From: Gammaproteobacteria bacterium
GTDB lineage: Bacteria > Pseudomonadota > Gammaproteobacteria > Steroidobacterales > Steroidobacteraceae
NCBI GenBank assembly: GCA_003164785.1
Contig: PLUE01000028.1
Location: 133,647-182,348 of the forward strand
DNA length: 48,702 bases
Direction: 5' to 3'
In this document: piece after piece, positions 1 through 7,731 of the stretch
Layout of the letters: each line of letters begins with the position of its first letter
How positions within the stretch are numbered: the first letter of the stretch is position 1
The notes under the pieces: generated by a model
Database searches by the model: none
What the model saw: only the letters and a program-made list of their open reading frames with translations
Told to the model about the DNA's origin: nothing
Made by a program: the position numbers and the translations under genes

Positions 1-578
1 TCGATGCCGTTGTGAACCATCTTGACGTAGTGGCCGGCGCCATCCGGGCCGATCCAGTTGCAGCAAGGCGCGCCGTCCAGATCCTTGGCTGCAATGGAGC
101 GCAGGATGTCCTTGACGTGCGGCCAAGCCGCCGGGTTGCCCCCGGGCATGATCGAGGGACCCCGCCGTGCGCCCTCTTCGCCGCCCGAGACACCGGTTCC
201 GATGAACAAGATGCCCTTGTCCGCCAGGCCCTTAGTGCGTCGGTCGGAATCCGAGAACAGGGAGTTGCCGCCGTCGATGATGATGTCGCCCTTGTCCAGA
301 TGCGGCAGGATCTGCTCGATCGTATCGTCCACGACCTTGCCAGCCTTCACCATCAACATGATGCGCCGCGGCGCCTTCAGCAAAGCACACATGTCGGCGA
401 TGCTGTGGGTCCCGACGACCTTCGTTCCCCTCGCTTGATCGTTGATGAAGTCGTCGACCTTCGACGTGGTGCGGTTGAACACCGCAACCTTGTAGCCATG
501 GTCGTTCATGTTGAGCACCAGGTTCTGGCCCATGACGGCGAGACCTATCAGACCGATGTCACAGCTCTTTTCCGTCAC
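1..578 (-). CDS. gnd: 6-phosphogluconate dehydrogenase, decarboxylating (partial, 3' end outside window)
   Basis: Oxidative pentose phosphate pathway enzyme: converts 6-phosphogluconate to ribulose 5-phosphate and CO2 with reduction of NADP+, in the cytoplasm. The visible 192 residues are the NADP-binding Rossmann domain. They open with the dinucleotide-binding stretch GLIGLAVMGQNLVLNM, then FNRT, a MLMVKAG segment, DGGNSLFSD and the substrate-binding signature GTGVSGGEEGARRGPSIMPGG, ending near the catalytic KMVHNGI stretch. The start is GTG at 578, chosen because AAAGGAG lies about 8 nt upstream and the protein then begins MTEKSCDIGLIGL as in the family. The C-terminal helical domain lies beyond position 1. 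The gene runs in the same direction as the upstream gamma-glutamyltransferase gene, with about 120 nt between them. Confidence 0.96.
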   Translation of the reverse strand, partial: MTEKSCDIGLIGLAVMGQNLVLNMNDHGYKVAVFNRTTSKVDDFINDQARGTKVVGTHSIADMCALLKAPRRIMLMVKAGKVVDDTIEQILPHLDKGDIIIDGGNSLFSDSDRRTKGLADKGILFIGTGVSGGEEGARRGPSIMPGGNPAAWPHVKDILRSIAAKDLDGAPCCNWIGPDGAGHYVKMVHNGI

Positions 579-697
579 TGAATGACTCCTTTCAAAAATT
601 GTAAAATGCCAGGCGCCCGGAGCGCGCTATCCGTGGGCCGCACGGTTGACGGTTCCTGAGTGATGATATACCCGGTGTTGCCAGGTCGATCCGGGGC

Positions 698-2443
698 TCA
701 CCACCCCACGGCTCCGCCATCCTTGCGATGGTCGGACGCGGCTCGATAGAGGCCGGATGCCGGCATGAACCAGATGCCCTGGAAGCCGCCCATGTCCTCG
801 CCGTTGGCAGACTCCACGATGTGCCCCAGATCCTCCAGCCCCTTGCCGACCGCGTCGAAGAGATTCGATTCGAGCACCAGCTTGTTGGTCGCCTGTCCAT
901 GCGTGAACCGCGCAGCATCGCTCGCGGCCTGCGGGTTCGCGCCGAGGTCGATCATGTCGACCAGCACCTGGGCATGTCCCTGCGCCTGCTGGTTGCCGCC
1001 CATCAAACCGAACGCCATCACGGGCTGGCCTTCCTTCATGAGAAATCCCGGCAGAAGCGTATGAAAGGGTCGTTTGCCGGGCGCTATGATGTTCGGGCTC
1101 CTGCGGTCGAGCGAGAACAGGGTTCCACGGTCGTTCATCACGAAGCCGTAGCCGGGCACGGTGACACCTGAGCCGAAGCTGTCGTAGACGCTGTATATGA
1201 ACGACACCATGTTCCCCCACCGATCGGCGACAGCCAGGTAGACGGTGCCGCCGACGGGATCGCCCTTGGGCTCCGGCGTCGACGCCCGGTGCGGATCGAT
1301 ACGGGCACACAGCTGCGCCGCGTACGCCTTGGAGATGAGCCGGGCGACCGGCACCGCTGAGAATCCTGGGTCAGCGTCAAACGCATACAAGTCGGCATAC
1401 GCGAGCTTTTTGGCCTCCACCAGCAGGTGCCAGTAGGCCGGAGAACGCGGCCCAAGCTGCGCGAGATTCAACCCCATTCGCGGCGCGCAGACCTCCAGGA
1501 TGTTCATGATCTCCAGAACGGCGAATCCTTGGGTGCTGGGCGGCATCTCGTAGACATCGTAGCCGTGATAATTGGTCGTGATCGGCGTTTCCCACGTGGC
1601 CCGGGTGTTCGCCAGATCCTGCATCGACATCGTCCCGCCGAGAGCGGACATCTTGGCGACGATGGCCCTGGCAATATCGCCGCGATAAAATGCATCCCGG
1701 CCCTGCGTTTGCAGTGCGCGGAAGGTGCGGGCGAGATCCGGATTGCGAAAGACATCGTACGTCCGGGGAGGCTGACCGTCGACGAGGTAGGTCTTGACCG
1801 AGTCGGGATCGCCGGCAAGGATCTCCGCGCCGTAGATCCAATCATTGTGGATGCGTTCGGTGACGCCGAACCCTTGCTCGGCCAACACCGCGGCCGGTTC
1901 CAAGGTCTCCTTGAACGTCATGGTGCCGGCTCGCCTGAGCAGCACGTCCCAGCCGTCGACCGCGCCGGGCACCGTCGCCGAATCGACCCCATGCTGCGGC
2001 ATGATTTTGGTGTAGCCGCGCCCGGCAAGATGTTGCGGCGTCGCGCCCGAGGGAGCCCGACCGCTGGCGTTCAAGGCGATCAGCTTGTGTTCCTTTGCCA
2101 CCCACGCGAGAACGAAGACGTCGCCGCCGACTCCGGCGCTTTCCGGCTCGACCAGATTCAGCACCGCCGCGGTGGCGACCGCGGCATCGAATGCGTTCCC
2201 GCCTTGTTTCAGGATTTGCAGACCGGCCTGCGCCGCCAGGGGCTGGCTGGTGGCGACCGCGCCGTTGCGGGCGAGCACCTCGGATCTCGTCTGTGCGAGC
2301 CAGCCGCTGCTGCGATCACCCCGAACGGCCGCGAAATCGGGTCCGTCAGTCGTGCCGGCGACGGCATCGAGGGCAGCGAGCAAGACGATGACCACGGACA
2401 TGCGCCCCACCGCGGCGCCGAACGAATTGGCAACTCGAGTCAT
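698..2443 (-). CDS. ggt: Gamma-glutamyltransferase family protein, exported
   Basis: Ntn-hydrolase that transfers or hydrolyses gamma-glutamyl groups, for example of glutathione, in the periplasm. A 581-residue precursor begins with an N-terminal hydrophobic stretch (VVIVLLAALDAVAG) read as a signal peptide. The large-subunit part shows GGNAFDAAVA and ESAGVGGDVF. The autocatalytic threonine is predicted at about residue 400, in DPVGGTVYLAVAD, and is followed by the small-subunit core with GNMVSFIYS, MNDRG and LMGGNQQAQGHAQ. The GGTVYLAVAD form resembles YwrD-type members rather than the TTH form of E. coli Ggt. Start ATG 2443 is preferred over an ATG 30 nt upstream because GAGGGAGGGG sits 5-6 nt before it. 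The family call is firm; the natural substrate is not known. Confidence 0.93.
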   Translation of the reverse strand: MTRVANSFGAAVGRMSVVIVLLAALDAVAGTTDGPDFAAVRGDRSSGWLAQTRSEVLARNGAVATSQPLAAQAGLQILKQGGNAFDAAVATAAVLNLVEPESAGVGGDVFVLAWVAKEHKLIALNASGRAPSGATPQHLAGRGYTKIMPQHGVDSATVPGAVDGWDVLLRRAGTMTFKETLEPAAVLAEQGFGVTERIHNDWIYGAEILAGDPDSVKTYLVDGQPPRTYDVFRNPDLARTFRALQTQGRDAFYRGDIARAIVAKMSALGGTMSMQDLANTRATWETPITTNYHGYDVYEMPPSTQGFAVLEIMNILEVCAPRMGLNLAQLGPRSPAYWHLLVEAKKLAYADLYAFDADPGFSAVPVARLISKAYAAQLCARIDPHRASTPEPKGDPVGGTVYLAVADRWGNMVSFIYSVYDSFGSGVTVPGYGFVMNDRGTLFSLDRRSPNIIAPGKRPFHTLLPGFLMKEGQPVMAFGLMGGNQQAQGHAQVLVDMIDLGANPQAASDAARFTHGQATNKLVLESNLFDAVGKGLEDLGHIVESANGEDMGGFQGIWFMPASGLYRAASDHRKDGGAVGW

Positions 2444-2535
2444 CGAACCCCTCCCTCTCGTGGTGTGGCGCATCGGCGCCCGATCTGGTCAGGCATCGAC
2501 TATTACACGCAACACGCCTCGGGAGGCAGCTCGAT

Positions 2536-2640
2536 TCAGGTTGCCAGCTCCTTCGCGGCGCCGGCCGTCCACTTCTCGACCATGGTTCTGAGATCCTCGA
2601 CGAGGATCGGCTTGCCCAGGAAATCTTCCATACCAGCTCC
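2536..2640 (-). pseudogene. Remnant: C-terminal tail of a response-regulator receiver domain
   Basis: The minus strand encodes GAGMEDFLGKPILVEDL and then an amphipathic helix ending in AAKELAT and a stop. This matches the last part of a CheY-like receiver domain of the hybrid-kinase type (GMDDFLxKPI with the conserved Lys-Pro, then the alpha5 helix). Nothing upstream in this frame resembles the phospho-acceptor Asp or the preceding strands, so only the tail remains. It sits in the 396-nt gap between the GGT gene and ybiI. The rest of that gap shows no other recognisable coding. Read as the 3' end of a gene whose body was deleted. Confidence 0.6.
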
Positions 2641-2839
2641 AATCGCCGAAGGGAGGAAGGCATAGGCGAAATGTTCGTCGCCGGCGCCCTGGCAAGGGGT
2701 ATTGATCACGGTCTGGCGCAAAAGTGGTCCATGGAGGAAAATGCTCGCCGGCGCTGTCATTCCGACGGGGCCATTCTACAGTGTTGGCCACGGGGGCCAC
2801 GATCGACGCGCGTAAACTGGGAGTCTACAGGAGAGGACC

Positions 2840-3106
2840 ATGGCCACGGGTTGGGCTCAAGATGGGGCCGTACAGGATCAGATCGATGCGACCGTGAAGG
2901 ACGCGATCAGCAGGGTGCAAAGACTGTTGCCTCAAGGCCCGTCTTTGAGCCATTGCGCCGAGTGTGACGCCGACATTCCGCAGGCGCGGCAGCTCGCCAT
3001 CCCGGGTGTGAGGCTATGTGTCGCCTGTCAGGCGGTGCACGATCAGGATGCGGCGAAGTTCAGCGGCTACAACCGCCGCGGCAGCAAGGACAGCCAGCTG
3101 CGGTGA
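2840..3106 (+). CDS. ybiI: DksA/TraR-type C4 zinc finger protein, YbiI-like
   Basis: Small cytoplasmic zinc-binding protein of 88 residues related to DksA. It has the four-cysteine finger (C39, C42, C60, C63) in CAECDADIPQAR and PGVRLCVACQ, and the typical YbiI ends MATGWAQDGAVQ and GYNRRGSKDSQLR. It lacks the long coiled coil that DksA inserts into the RNA polymerase secondary channel, so a DksA-like effect on transcription is not assured; the E. coli homologue is poorly characterised. AGGAGAGG precedes the ATG by 3-4 nt after the run. It stands alone between two remnants and is probably its own transcript. The family assignment is very secure from length and both termini. Confidence 0.93.
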   Translation: MATGWAQDGAVQDQIDATVKDAISRVQRLLPQGPSLSHCAECDADIPQARQLAIPGVRLCVACQAVHDQDAAKFSGYNRRGSKDSQLR

Positions 3107-3131
3107 TGATTCTGACGGGTGAGGGCCGGGT

Positions 3132-3470
3132 TCATCCCCACGTCGGCGGGATGCGCCACAGGTACCAGGCGGCGACGGTCCGATGCGGGCGCCACGCCTC
3201 GCCGAGTCTCTGCATCATCGCCGGTGATGGAAATGCGCTGTCCTTCTGTAACGCCTTCAGTCGGGACAGGATCGCGTCGCCGGCCTTCGCATGCAGTTGT
3301 TGATACGCGATGGCGCGCACCAGCGTCTCGTGCAGCCCGCGATGCGGCTTCGACTCGTGCCGGCAGGCGCCGATCTCGCCGATGGCGCGTGCCCAATCCG
3401 GGTCGAGGGCTCGCAGAAAGGAGCTGGCCTCGACAAAACGCAGGTCTGGCGGGTCGATCACGAACGGCAT
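3132..3470 (-). pseudogene. AlkA-like DNA-3-methyladenine glycosylase with an internal in-frame deletion
   Basis: The 112-residue frame starts like base-excision glycosylases of the AlkA/HhH-GPD family: ALDPDWARAIGEIGACRHE, then LVRAIAYQQLHAKAGDAIL. It ends with the family's C-terminal motif GEAWRPHRTVAAWYLWR. Full-length members have about 200 residues, with roughly 95 more between these blocks, including the helix-hairpin-helix and the catalytic Asp. Here FPSPA joins directly to MMQRLGEAW (junction near 3220-3232) without losing frame. The product cannot be a working glycosylase of the known type. It is divergent from ada, which in many bacteria activates alkA, so the pair was probably an adaptive-response locus. 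Whether the short frame is still expressed is unknown. Confidence 0.8.
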
Positions 3471-3494
3471 TCTAGGTGATAAAATTGCGATTCG

Positions 3495-3503
3495 AGCGCA
3501 AGA
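3495..3503 (+). promoter_or_regulatory. Candidate Ada box upstream of ada
   Basis: AGCGCAAGA lies about 65 nt upstream of the ada start, in the 98-nt gap shared with the divergent alkA-like gene. The E. coli ada operator contains AAAGCGCAAGA; 9 of these 11 bases match when the two bases before the site are included. Methylated Ada binds such boxes to activate its own transcription. Position and context fit autoregulation, but this is a single-site match by eye. Confidence 0.55.
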
Positions 3504-3568
3504 ATCGGGATGCGGCCCATGCGGCGCGCCGCAACACTACGGCTCATTGAACTGCTCGAGGAATCGAC

Positions 3569-4648
3569 ATGAAAATCCCCCCTGTAAGCCCAATGCCCGA
3601 GCCTGCGAAACCGTCCGATCCGCGGTGGGCGGCGATCGTGGCGCGGGACAAACGAGCCGACGGAGCGTTTCTGTATTCGGTCAAATCGACCGGGGTGTAT
3701 TGCCGGCCATCATGCGCCTCCCGTGCCGCGAAAATCGAGAACGTGCAGTTTCACGCCTCGGCGGCGGAGGCGCAGAAAGCCGGGTTTCGCGCCTGCAAAC
3801 GCTGCCGCCCGGATGAGTCGCCGCTCGCCGAGCGCCAAGCCGCGCTCATCGCACGACTATGCCGCCACATCGAAGGCGCCGAATCCACGCCGAGTCTCGA
3901 CGCATTGGGATGCCTCGTGGGCATGAGTCCGTTTTACGTGCAGCGCCTGTTCAAATCGGCGACCGGCTTGTCGCCGAAAGCCTACGCAGCGGGATGCCGG
4001 GCGGGGCGGATCCACGACACGCTGAGGCGGAGCGCGTCGGTGACCGAGGCGATCTTCGATGCCGGATTCAATTCGAGCGGGCGGTTCTACGAGTCGTCGA
4101 GCGAGCTGCTGGGGATGACGCCCACCGACTATCGCGCCGGCGCAAACGCCATCGATATTCGGTTCGCGATCGGCGAGTGCTCGCTGGGTTCGATTTTGGT
4201 CGCCTGCACGAACAAGGGTGTATGCGCGATCCTGTTGGGGGACGATCCCGATGTCCTGGCACGCGATCTTCAGGATCGATTCAAGGGCGCCCATCTGATC
4301 GGCGGTGACGCGAAGTTCGAGCGCATCATCGCGCAGGTCGTGGGATTGATCGAATCACCGGGCATCGGTTTGAACCTGCCGCTCGATGTGCGGGGCACGG
4401 CCTTCCAGCAGCGCGTCTGGTTGGCGCTGCGTGCAATCCCGCCGGGAAGCACCGCAAGCTATACCGACATCGCGAAGCGCATCGGCGCGCCCACATCCTG
4501 TCGTGCCGTGGCGCAGGCCTGCGGCGCCAACGCGTTGGCGGTTGCGATTCCCTGTCATCGCGTGGTGCGCAACGATGGCGGTTTGTCGGGTTATCGGTGG
4601 GGCGTCGACCGCAAGCGTGCATTGCTCGACAGGGAGGCGACACGATGA
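3569..4648 (+). CDS. ada: Bifunctional adaptive-response regulator / O6-methylguanine-DNA methyltransferase Ada
   Basis: Three-part 359-residue protein. The N-terminal zinc domain repairs methylphosphotriesters and is the methylation switch; its ligands are C45, C49 (GVYCRPSC), C76 and C79 (ACKRC). Next is an AraC-type helix-turn-helix region, about residues 90-190. The C-terminal O6-alkylguanine transferase has the acceptor cysteine C329 in IPCHRVV. It takes methyl groups off DNA irreversibly and, once methylated, activates repair genes. Start ATG 3569 has GAGGAA 7 nt upstream. All residues needed for both activities are present, so the regulator is intact even though its divergent alkA-like neighbour is not. 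Expression is likely autoregulated through the candidate box at 3495. Confidence 0.96.
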   Translation: MKIPPVSPMPEPAKPSDPRWAAIVARDKRADGAFLYSVKSTGVYCRPSCASRAAKIENVQFHASAAEAQKAGFRACKRCRPDESPLAERQAALIARLCRHIEGAESTPSLDALGCLVGMSPFYVQRLFKSATGLSPKAYAAGCRAGRIHDTLRRSASVTEAIFDAGFNSSGRFYESSSELLGMTPTDYRAGANAIDIRFAIGECSLGSILVACTNKGVCAILLGDDPDVLARDLQDRFKGAHLIGGDAKFERIIAQVVGLIESPGIGLNLPLDVRGTAFQQRVWLALRAIPPGSTASYTDIAKRIGAPTSCRAVAQACGANALAVAIPCHRVVRNDGGLSGYRWGVDRKRALLDREATR

Positions 4649-4669
4649 TCGGCATGCTAACGTCACCGC

Positions 4670-5662
4670 ATGACTTCACTTCGCGACCTATACCCGCCCG
4701 TCGAGCCTTACGAGTCCGGCCGTCTGATCGTCGATGACCTCCATACCTTGTATTGGGAGGAGTGCGGCAATCCCGATGGCCTTCCGGTGGTATTTCTTCA
4801 TGGTGGTCCCGGCGGCGGCTGTTCCGCCGCAAGCCGGCGATTCTTCGACCCGGCCCGCTATCGCATCGTGCTGTTCGATCAACGAGGCGCAGGCCGTTCC
4901 ACCCCGAACGGCGAGCTGGGGAGCAATACCACGGCGCACCTCGTCGCCGACCTTGAGGCGTTGCGCAAGCATCGCGGAGTCGAGCGGTGGCATGTCTTCG
5001 GCGGCTCATGGGGATCGACGCTGGCCATCGCCTATGCAGAGGAACATGCCGACGTCTGCCTGAGTTTGACCTTGCGCGGCATTTTCTTAATGCGGGAATG
5101 GGAAATTCGCTGGCTGTTCGAGGCCGGCCGATTGTTTCGACCGGATGCCTGGGACGCATTGCTCGGCGCCGTGCCGGGGGGCGACGATCCGCTGGAAGCC
5201 TATGCAAAACTGCTCGACCATCCGGATCATGCCGTCAGACTGTCGGCGGCCCGTCGCTGGTGCATTTTCGAGGCGACGCTGGCAAATTTGATTCCGGATT
5301 CGGCGAGAATCGCCGGGGCGACCGGCGAGCAGGTCGCCTATGCCATGGCGCGCATCGAAGTCCACTATTTCCGCAACAACCGGTACGAGCCGGAGGACCA
5401 GTTGCTGAGGCGGGTCGGCCGCATCGCCCACCTGCCTGCAACCATCGTGCAAGGCCGCTACGATCTGCTGTGTCCGCCGATTTCAGCCATGCAATTGCAT
5501 CAGGCGTGGCCGGGATCCCGGCTCATCATGGTCGAGGATGCCGGACATTCCGCGACCGAGCCGGGAATCCGCTCCGCGCTGGTGACGGTGATGGATGAGA
5601 TCGCGTCAAGGCAGCAGCAGCGTGACCGCCATTTTGATGGGCATCACCGCGCCGGGGGCTAG
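4670..5662 (+). CDS. pip: Proline iminopeptidase (S33 alpha/beta hydrolase)
   Basis: Cytoplasmic aminopeptidase that releases N-terminal proline from peptides. The 330-residue sequence has the oxyanion-hole motif HGGPGGG (44-50), nucleophile S113 in GGSWGS, acid D265 in GRYDLLCP and H293 in AGHS, plus the cap domain between residues 140 and 235. It starts 21 nt after the ada stop, so it may share that transcript. The last 16 residues (after MDEIASR, rich in Q, R and H) do not look like family sequence and run into the remnant region that follows. The 3' end may have been replaced by a deletion junction, giving a slightly altered tail. Catalysis should not be affected. Confidence 0.95.
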   Translation: MTSLRDLYPPVEPYESGRLIVDDLHTLYWEECGNPDGLPVVFLHGGPGGGCSAASRRFFDPARYRIVLFDQRGAGRSTPNGELGSNTTAHLVADLEALRKHRGVERWHVFGGSWGSTLAIAYAEEHADVCLSLTLRGIFLMREWEIRWLFEAGRLFRPDAWDALLGAVPGGDDPLEAYAKLLDHPDHAVRLSAARRWCIFEATLANLIPDSARIAGATGEQVAYAMARIEVHYFRNNRYEPEDQLLRRVGRIAHLPATIVQGRYDLLCPPISAMQLHQAWPGSRLIMVEDAGHSATEPGIRSALVTVMDEIASRQQQRDRHFDGHHRAGG

Positions 5663-5714
5663 AACGAATACGCCCGGCTTTGATGCTGACATCGTCCGCC
5701 GAGGATCGAGACCG

Positions 5715-5825
5715 GATCTCGGTGTGAACAGCTATCTGGTGAAGCCGGTTGAAATAGAGGCCTTCACGCAGATGATCATGCACGCCGGCATGTATTGGAT
5801 CGTCATGAATCGCACGGCGCCTTGA
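5715..5825 (+). pseudogene. Remnant: C-terminal tail of an Rcp1-type response regulator
   Basis: The plus strand encodes LGVNSYLVKPVEIEAF followed by TQMIMHAGMYWIVMN and a stop at 5823-5825. This is the end of a stand-alone receiver domain of the cyanobacterial-phytochrome partner (Rcp1) type: GANSYLVKP with the invariant Lys, then the characteristic LGLYWLxLN ending. Upstream sequence in this frame (towards the pip stop) does not resemble a receiver domain, so the phosphorylatable Asp half is gone. It lies directly between pip and the ligD-like gene. Read as a second receiver-domain remnant, of a different subtype from the one at 2.5 kb. Confidence 0.65.
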
Positions 5826-5835
5826 CGCCGATAGT

Positions 5836-7542
5836 TCAGCGTTTTCGCTTCGTCGTCCCGGTCACCGTTTTGATCGCGGCGGCGAGCGGGCGGGCCGCCT
5901 CCGCATAGCCGTCCCAAGGCTTGTCTTTCCTCAGGATGGCCGGCGCGGTCCGCACCGTGTATCTCTTGGGATCGAGCCCCCGGCGCGCGTGCTTCCAGTC
6001 GATGGGCATGGAGACCGTGGCGCCCTCACGGGCCCGCGTCGACAGTACCGCCACCGCGGTCGCGGTCCGGTCGTTGCGCAGATAGTCCAGGAAGATCTTG
6101 CCGACGCGCTGGGCCTTGGACATGTTGTCCACATACTTCGCCGGGCTGTCCTGGGACATCTGCGCGCAGACAATGTGGGCGAAATTCTTGGCGATTTCCC
6201 ATTTCACCGCTTGCTTGCCCGACGTGAGCGGCGTGACCACGTGCAGACCTTTGCCGCCCGTGGTCTTGCAGAACGCCTCGAGGCCGACGGCGCGCAGCCG
6301 GTCGCGGATTTCGAGGGCTCCCGCGATCACCGCGGCGAACGCCACGTCGGGCGCGGGATCGAGATCGAACACCAAGCGGCCGGCGACCTCCGGATCGCCC
6401 GGTGCACAATTCCAGGGATGGATCTCCAGCGCCCCCATCTGCGCCACGGCGGCCAACGCCTCGATTCGGTCGATCTGCACATAGGGAGCCCTGTCGCCGC
6501 GCACCTTCACCAATTCGAACAGGTTGGACATGCCGGGCATCGCATGGCGCTGAAAGAACTGCTGTCCACCCAGCCCATCGGGCACCCGCACGAGCGAGCA
6601 GGGGCGACCGATCAGATGCGGCAGCATCCAGGCGCCGACGTCTTCGTAATATCGCGCGAGATCCAATTTGGTGACGGGCCGGCCGTCGCCGGCATGCGGC
6701 CACAGCGCCTTGTCGGGTTTGGATATGGGTACGCCCATGACCACGGCCTGACCGGACGCCCGAGGCTTGCCTTTTCCTGCCTTGAGGTGCGCCGCGAGTT
6801 CCTCGTTCGGCATAACCTCCGCGGATTCAACGGGGATCGGCATTTCCGCGACCACCGGCTTCACCGCCGGTGCCTTGGGTTGCTTCGTGGTCCACACCGC
6901 ATTGGAACGCGCCGACGTCTTGTCCGCGAGCATGAAGGGCTTCGGCGCGCGGCCTTTACCTGCCGCGATCTGGTCCATGGACCGGCCTGATGCCACGGAT
7001 TCGTCGAGCTCGAGCAGGGCGTCGGCACCACCGGGCACGGCGCTCGCGTCCTTGTGTTTGATGAGCAACCAATTCGTGCGTTTTCCGCCCTCACGATCGT
7101 TACGCATGCGCACCAGCACCCAGCTGCCATGGAGACGAACACCGTCCAGCTCGAACTTCAGGTCGCCGCTCTTCAGCGCTTCGGCCGCCGATTTGTCGCC
7201 TTCGACGGACCAGTATCCTCGATCCCACAGCTGTACCGTGCCCCCGCCGTATTGACCCTTGGGGATGGTGCCCTCGAAGTCGCCGTAATCCAGCGGATGG
7301 TCCTCCACTTCCACCGCCAGGCGCTTGTCGGCGGGATCCACCGACGGCCCCTTGGTCACGGCCCACGACTTGAAGACGCCGTCCAATTCGAGTCGCAGAT
7401 CGTAATGCAGGCGCGTCGCCGCGTGCTTTTGGATCACGAATCTGCCGCGCGCGGATGCGGCGATCGCCTGATCGCCGCTCGGCTCGGCGGTCTTGGTGAA
7501 ATCGCGTTTCTGGCGGTAGGTCGAGAGGGCCGGCTTAGGCAT
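5836..7542 (-). CDS. ligD: LigD-type NHEJ protein with PE and POL domains but no ligase domain
   Basis: LigD processes and seals double-strand breaks with Ku. This 568-residue protein has an N-terminal 3'-phosphoesterase domain (about 30-185; [13 protein letters not shown] with H40/H46/D48, and [20 protein letters not shown]). A low-complexity linker of roughly 190-270 follows, then a C-terminal primase-polymerase domain (about 272-560; metal ligands in FDLDP at D393/D395, and GGKGLHV). The usual Pseudomonas order is PE-LIG-POL in about 840 residues. Here no ligase motif I (KxDG) or other nucleotidyltransferase motif is present between AVWTTKQP and the POL start. It may therefore be an end-processing enzyme needing a separate ligase, or a deletion product. 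No ku gene is in the window. The frame is open throughout and the two remaining domains look intact. Confidence 0.9.
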   Translation of the reverse strand: MPKPALSTYRQKRDFTKTAEPSGDQAIAASARGRFVIQKHAATRLHYDLRLELDGVFKSWAVTKGPSVDPADKRLAVEVEDHPLDYGDFEGTIPKGQYGGGTVQLWDRGYWSVEGDKSAAEALKSGDLKFELDGVRLHGSWVLVRMRNDREGGKRTNWLLIKHKDASAVPGGADALLELDESVASGRSMDQIAAGKGRAPKPFMLADKTSARSNAVWTTKQPKAPAVKPVVAEMPIPVESAEVMPNEELAAHLKAGKGKPRASGQAVVMGVPISKPDKALWPHAGDGRPVTKLDLARYYEDVGAWMLPHLIGRPCSLVRVPDGLGGQQFFQRHAMPGMSNLFELVKVRGDRAPYVQIDRIEALAAVAQMGALEIHPWNCAPGDPEVAGRLVFDLDPAPDVAFAAVIAGALEIRDRLRAVGLEAFCKTTGGKGLHVVTPLTSGKQAVKWEIAKNFAHIVCAQMSQDSPAKYVDNMSKAQRVGKIFLDYLRNDRTATAVAVLSTRAREGATVSMPIDWKHARRGLDPKRYTVRTAPAILRKDKPWDGYAEAARPLAAAIKTVTGTTKRKR

Positions 7543-7731
7543 CGCTTAGGTTCCCGTTGAGTTGCGCGAGCGTCGATAGGCGAATGGAGGACAGGGTAAG
7601 CGAATCGCCCACCACTCGCCAGACGCGTCCTACTCGACGTGGTGGGGCCCCTCGTCGTCGCTTAAGGGCGCTCGATCGACCGGCACGGCCGTCGACGTCG
7701 GAAAGGGTGATGTTGGCGTAAGATAATTGCG

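Noticed and set aside
579..697. Promoter for gnd around TACAAT near 600
   Set aside because: No -35 at proper spacing and the start point would fall on the ribosome site.
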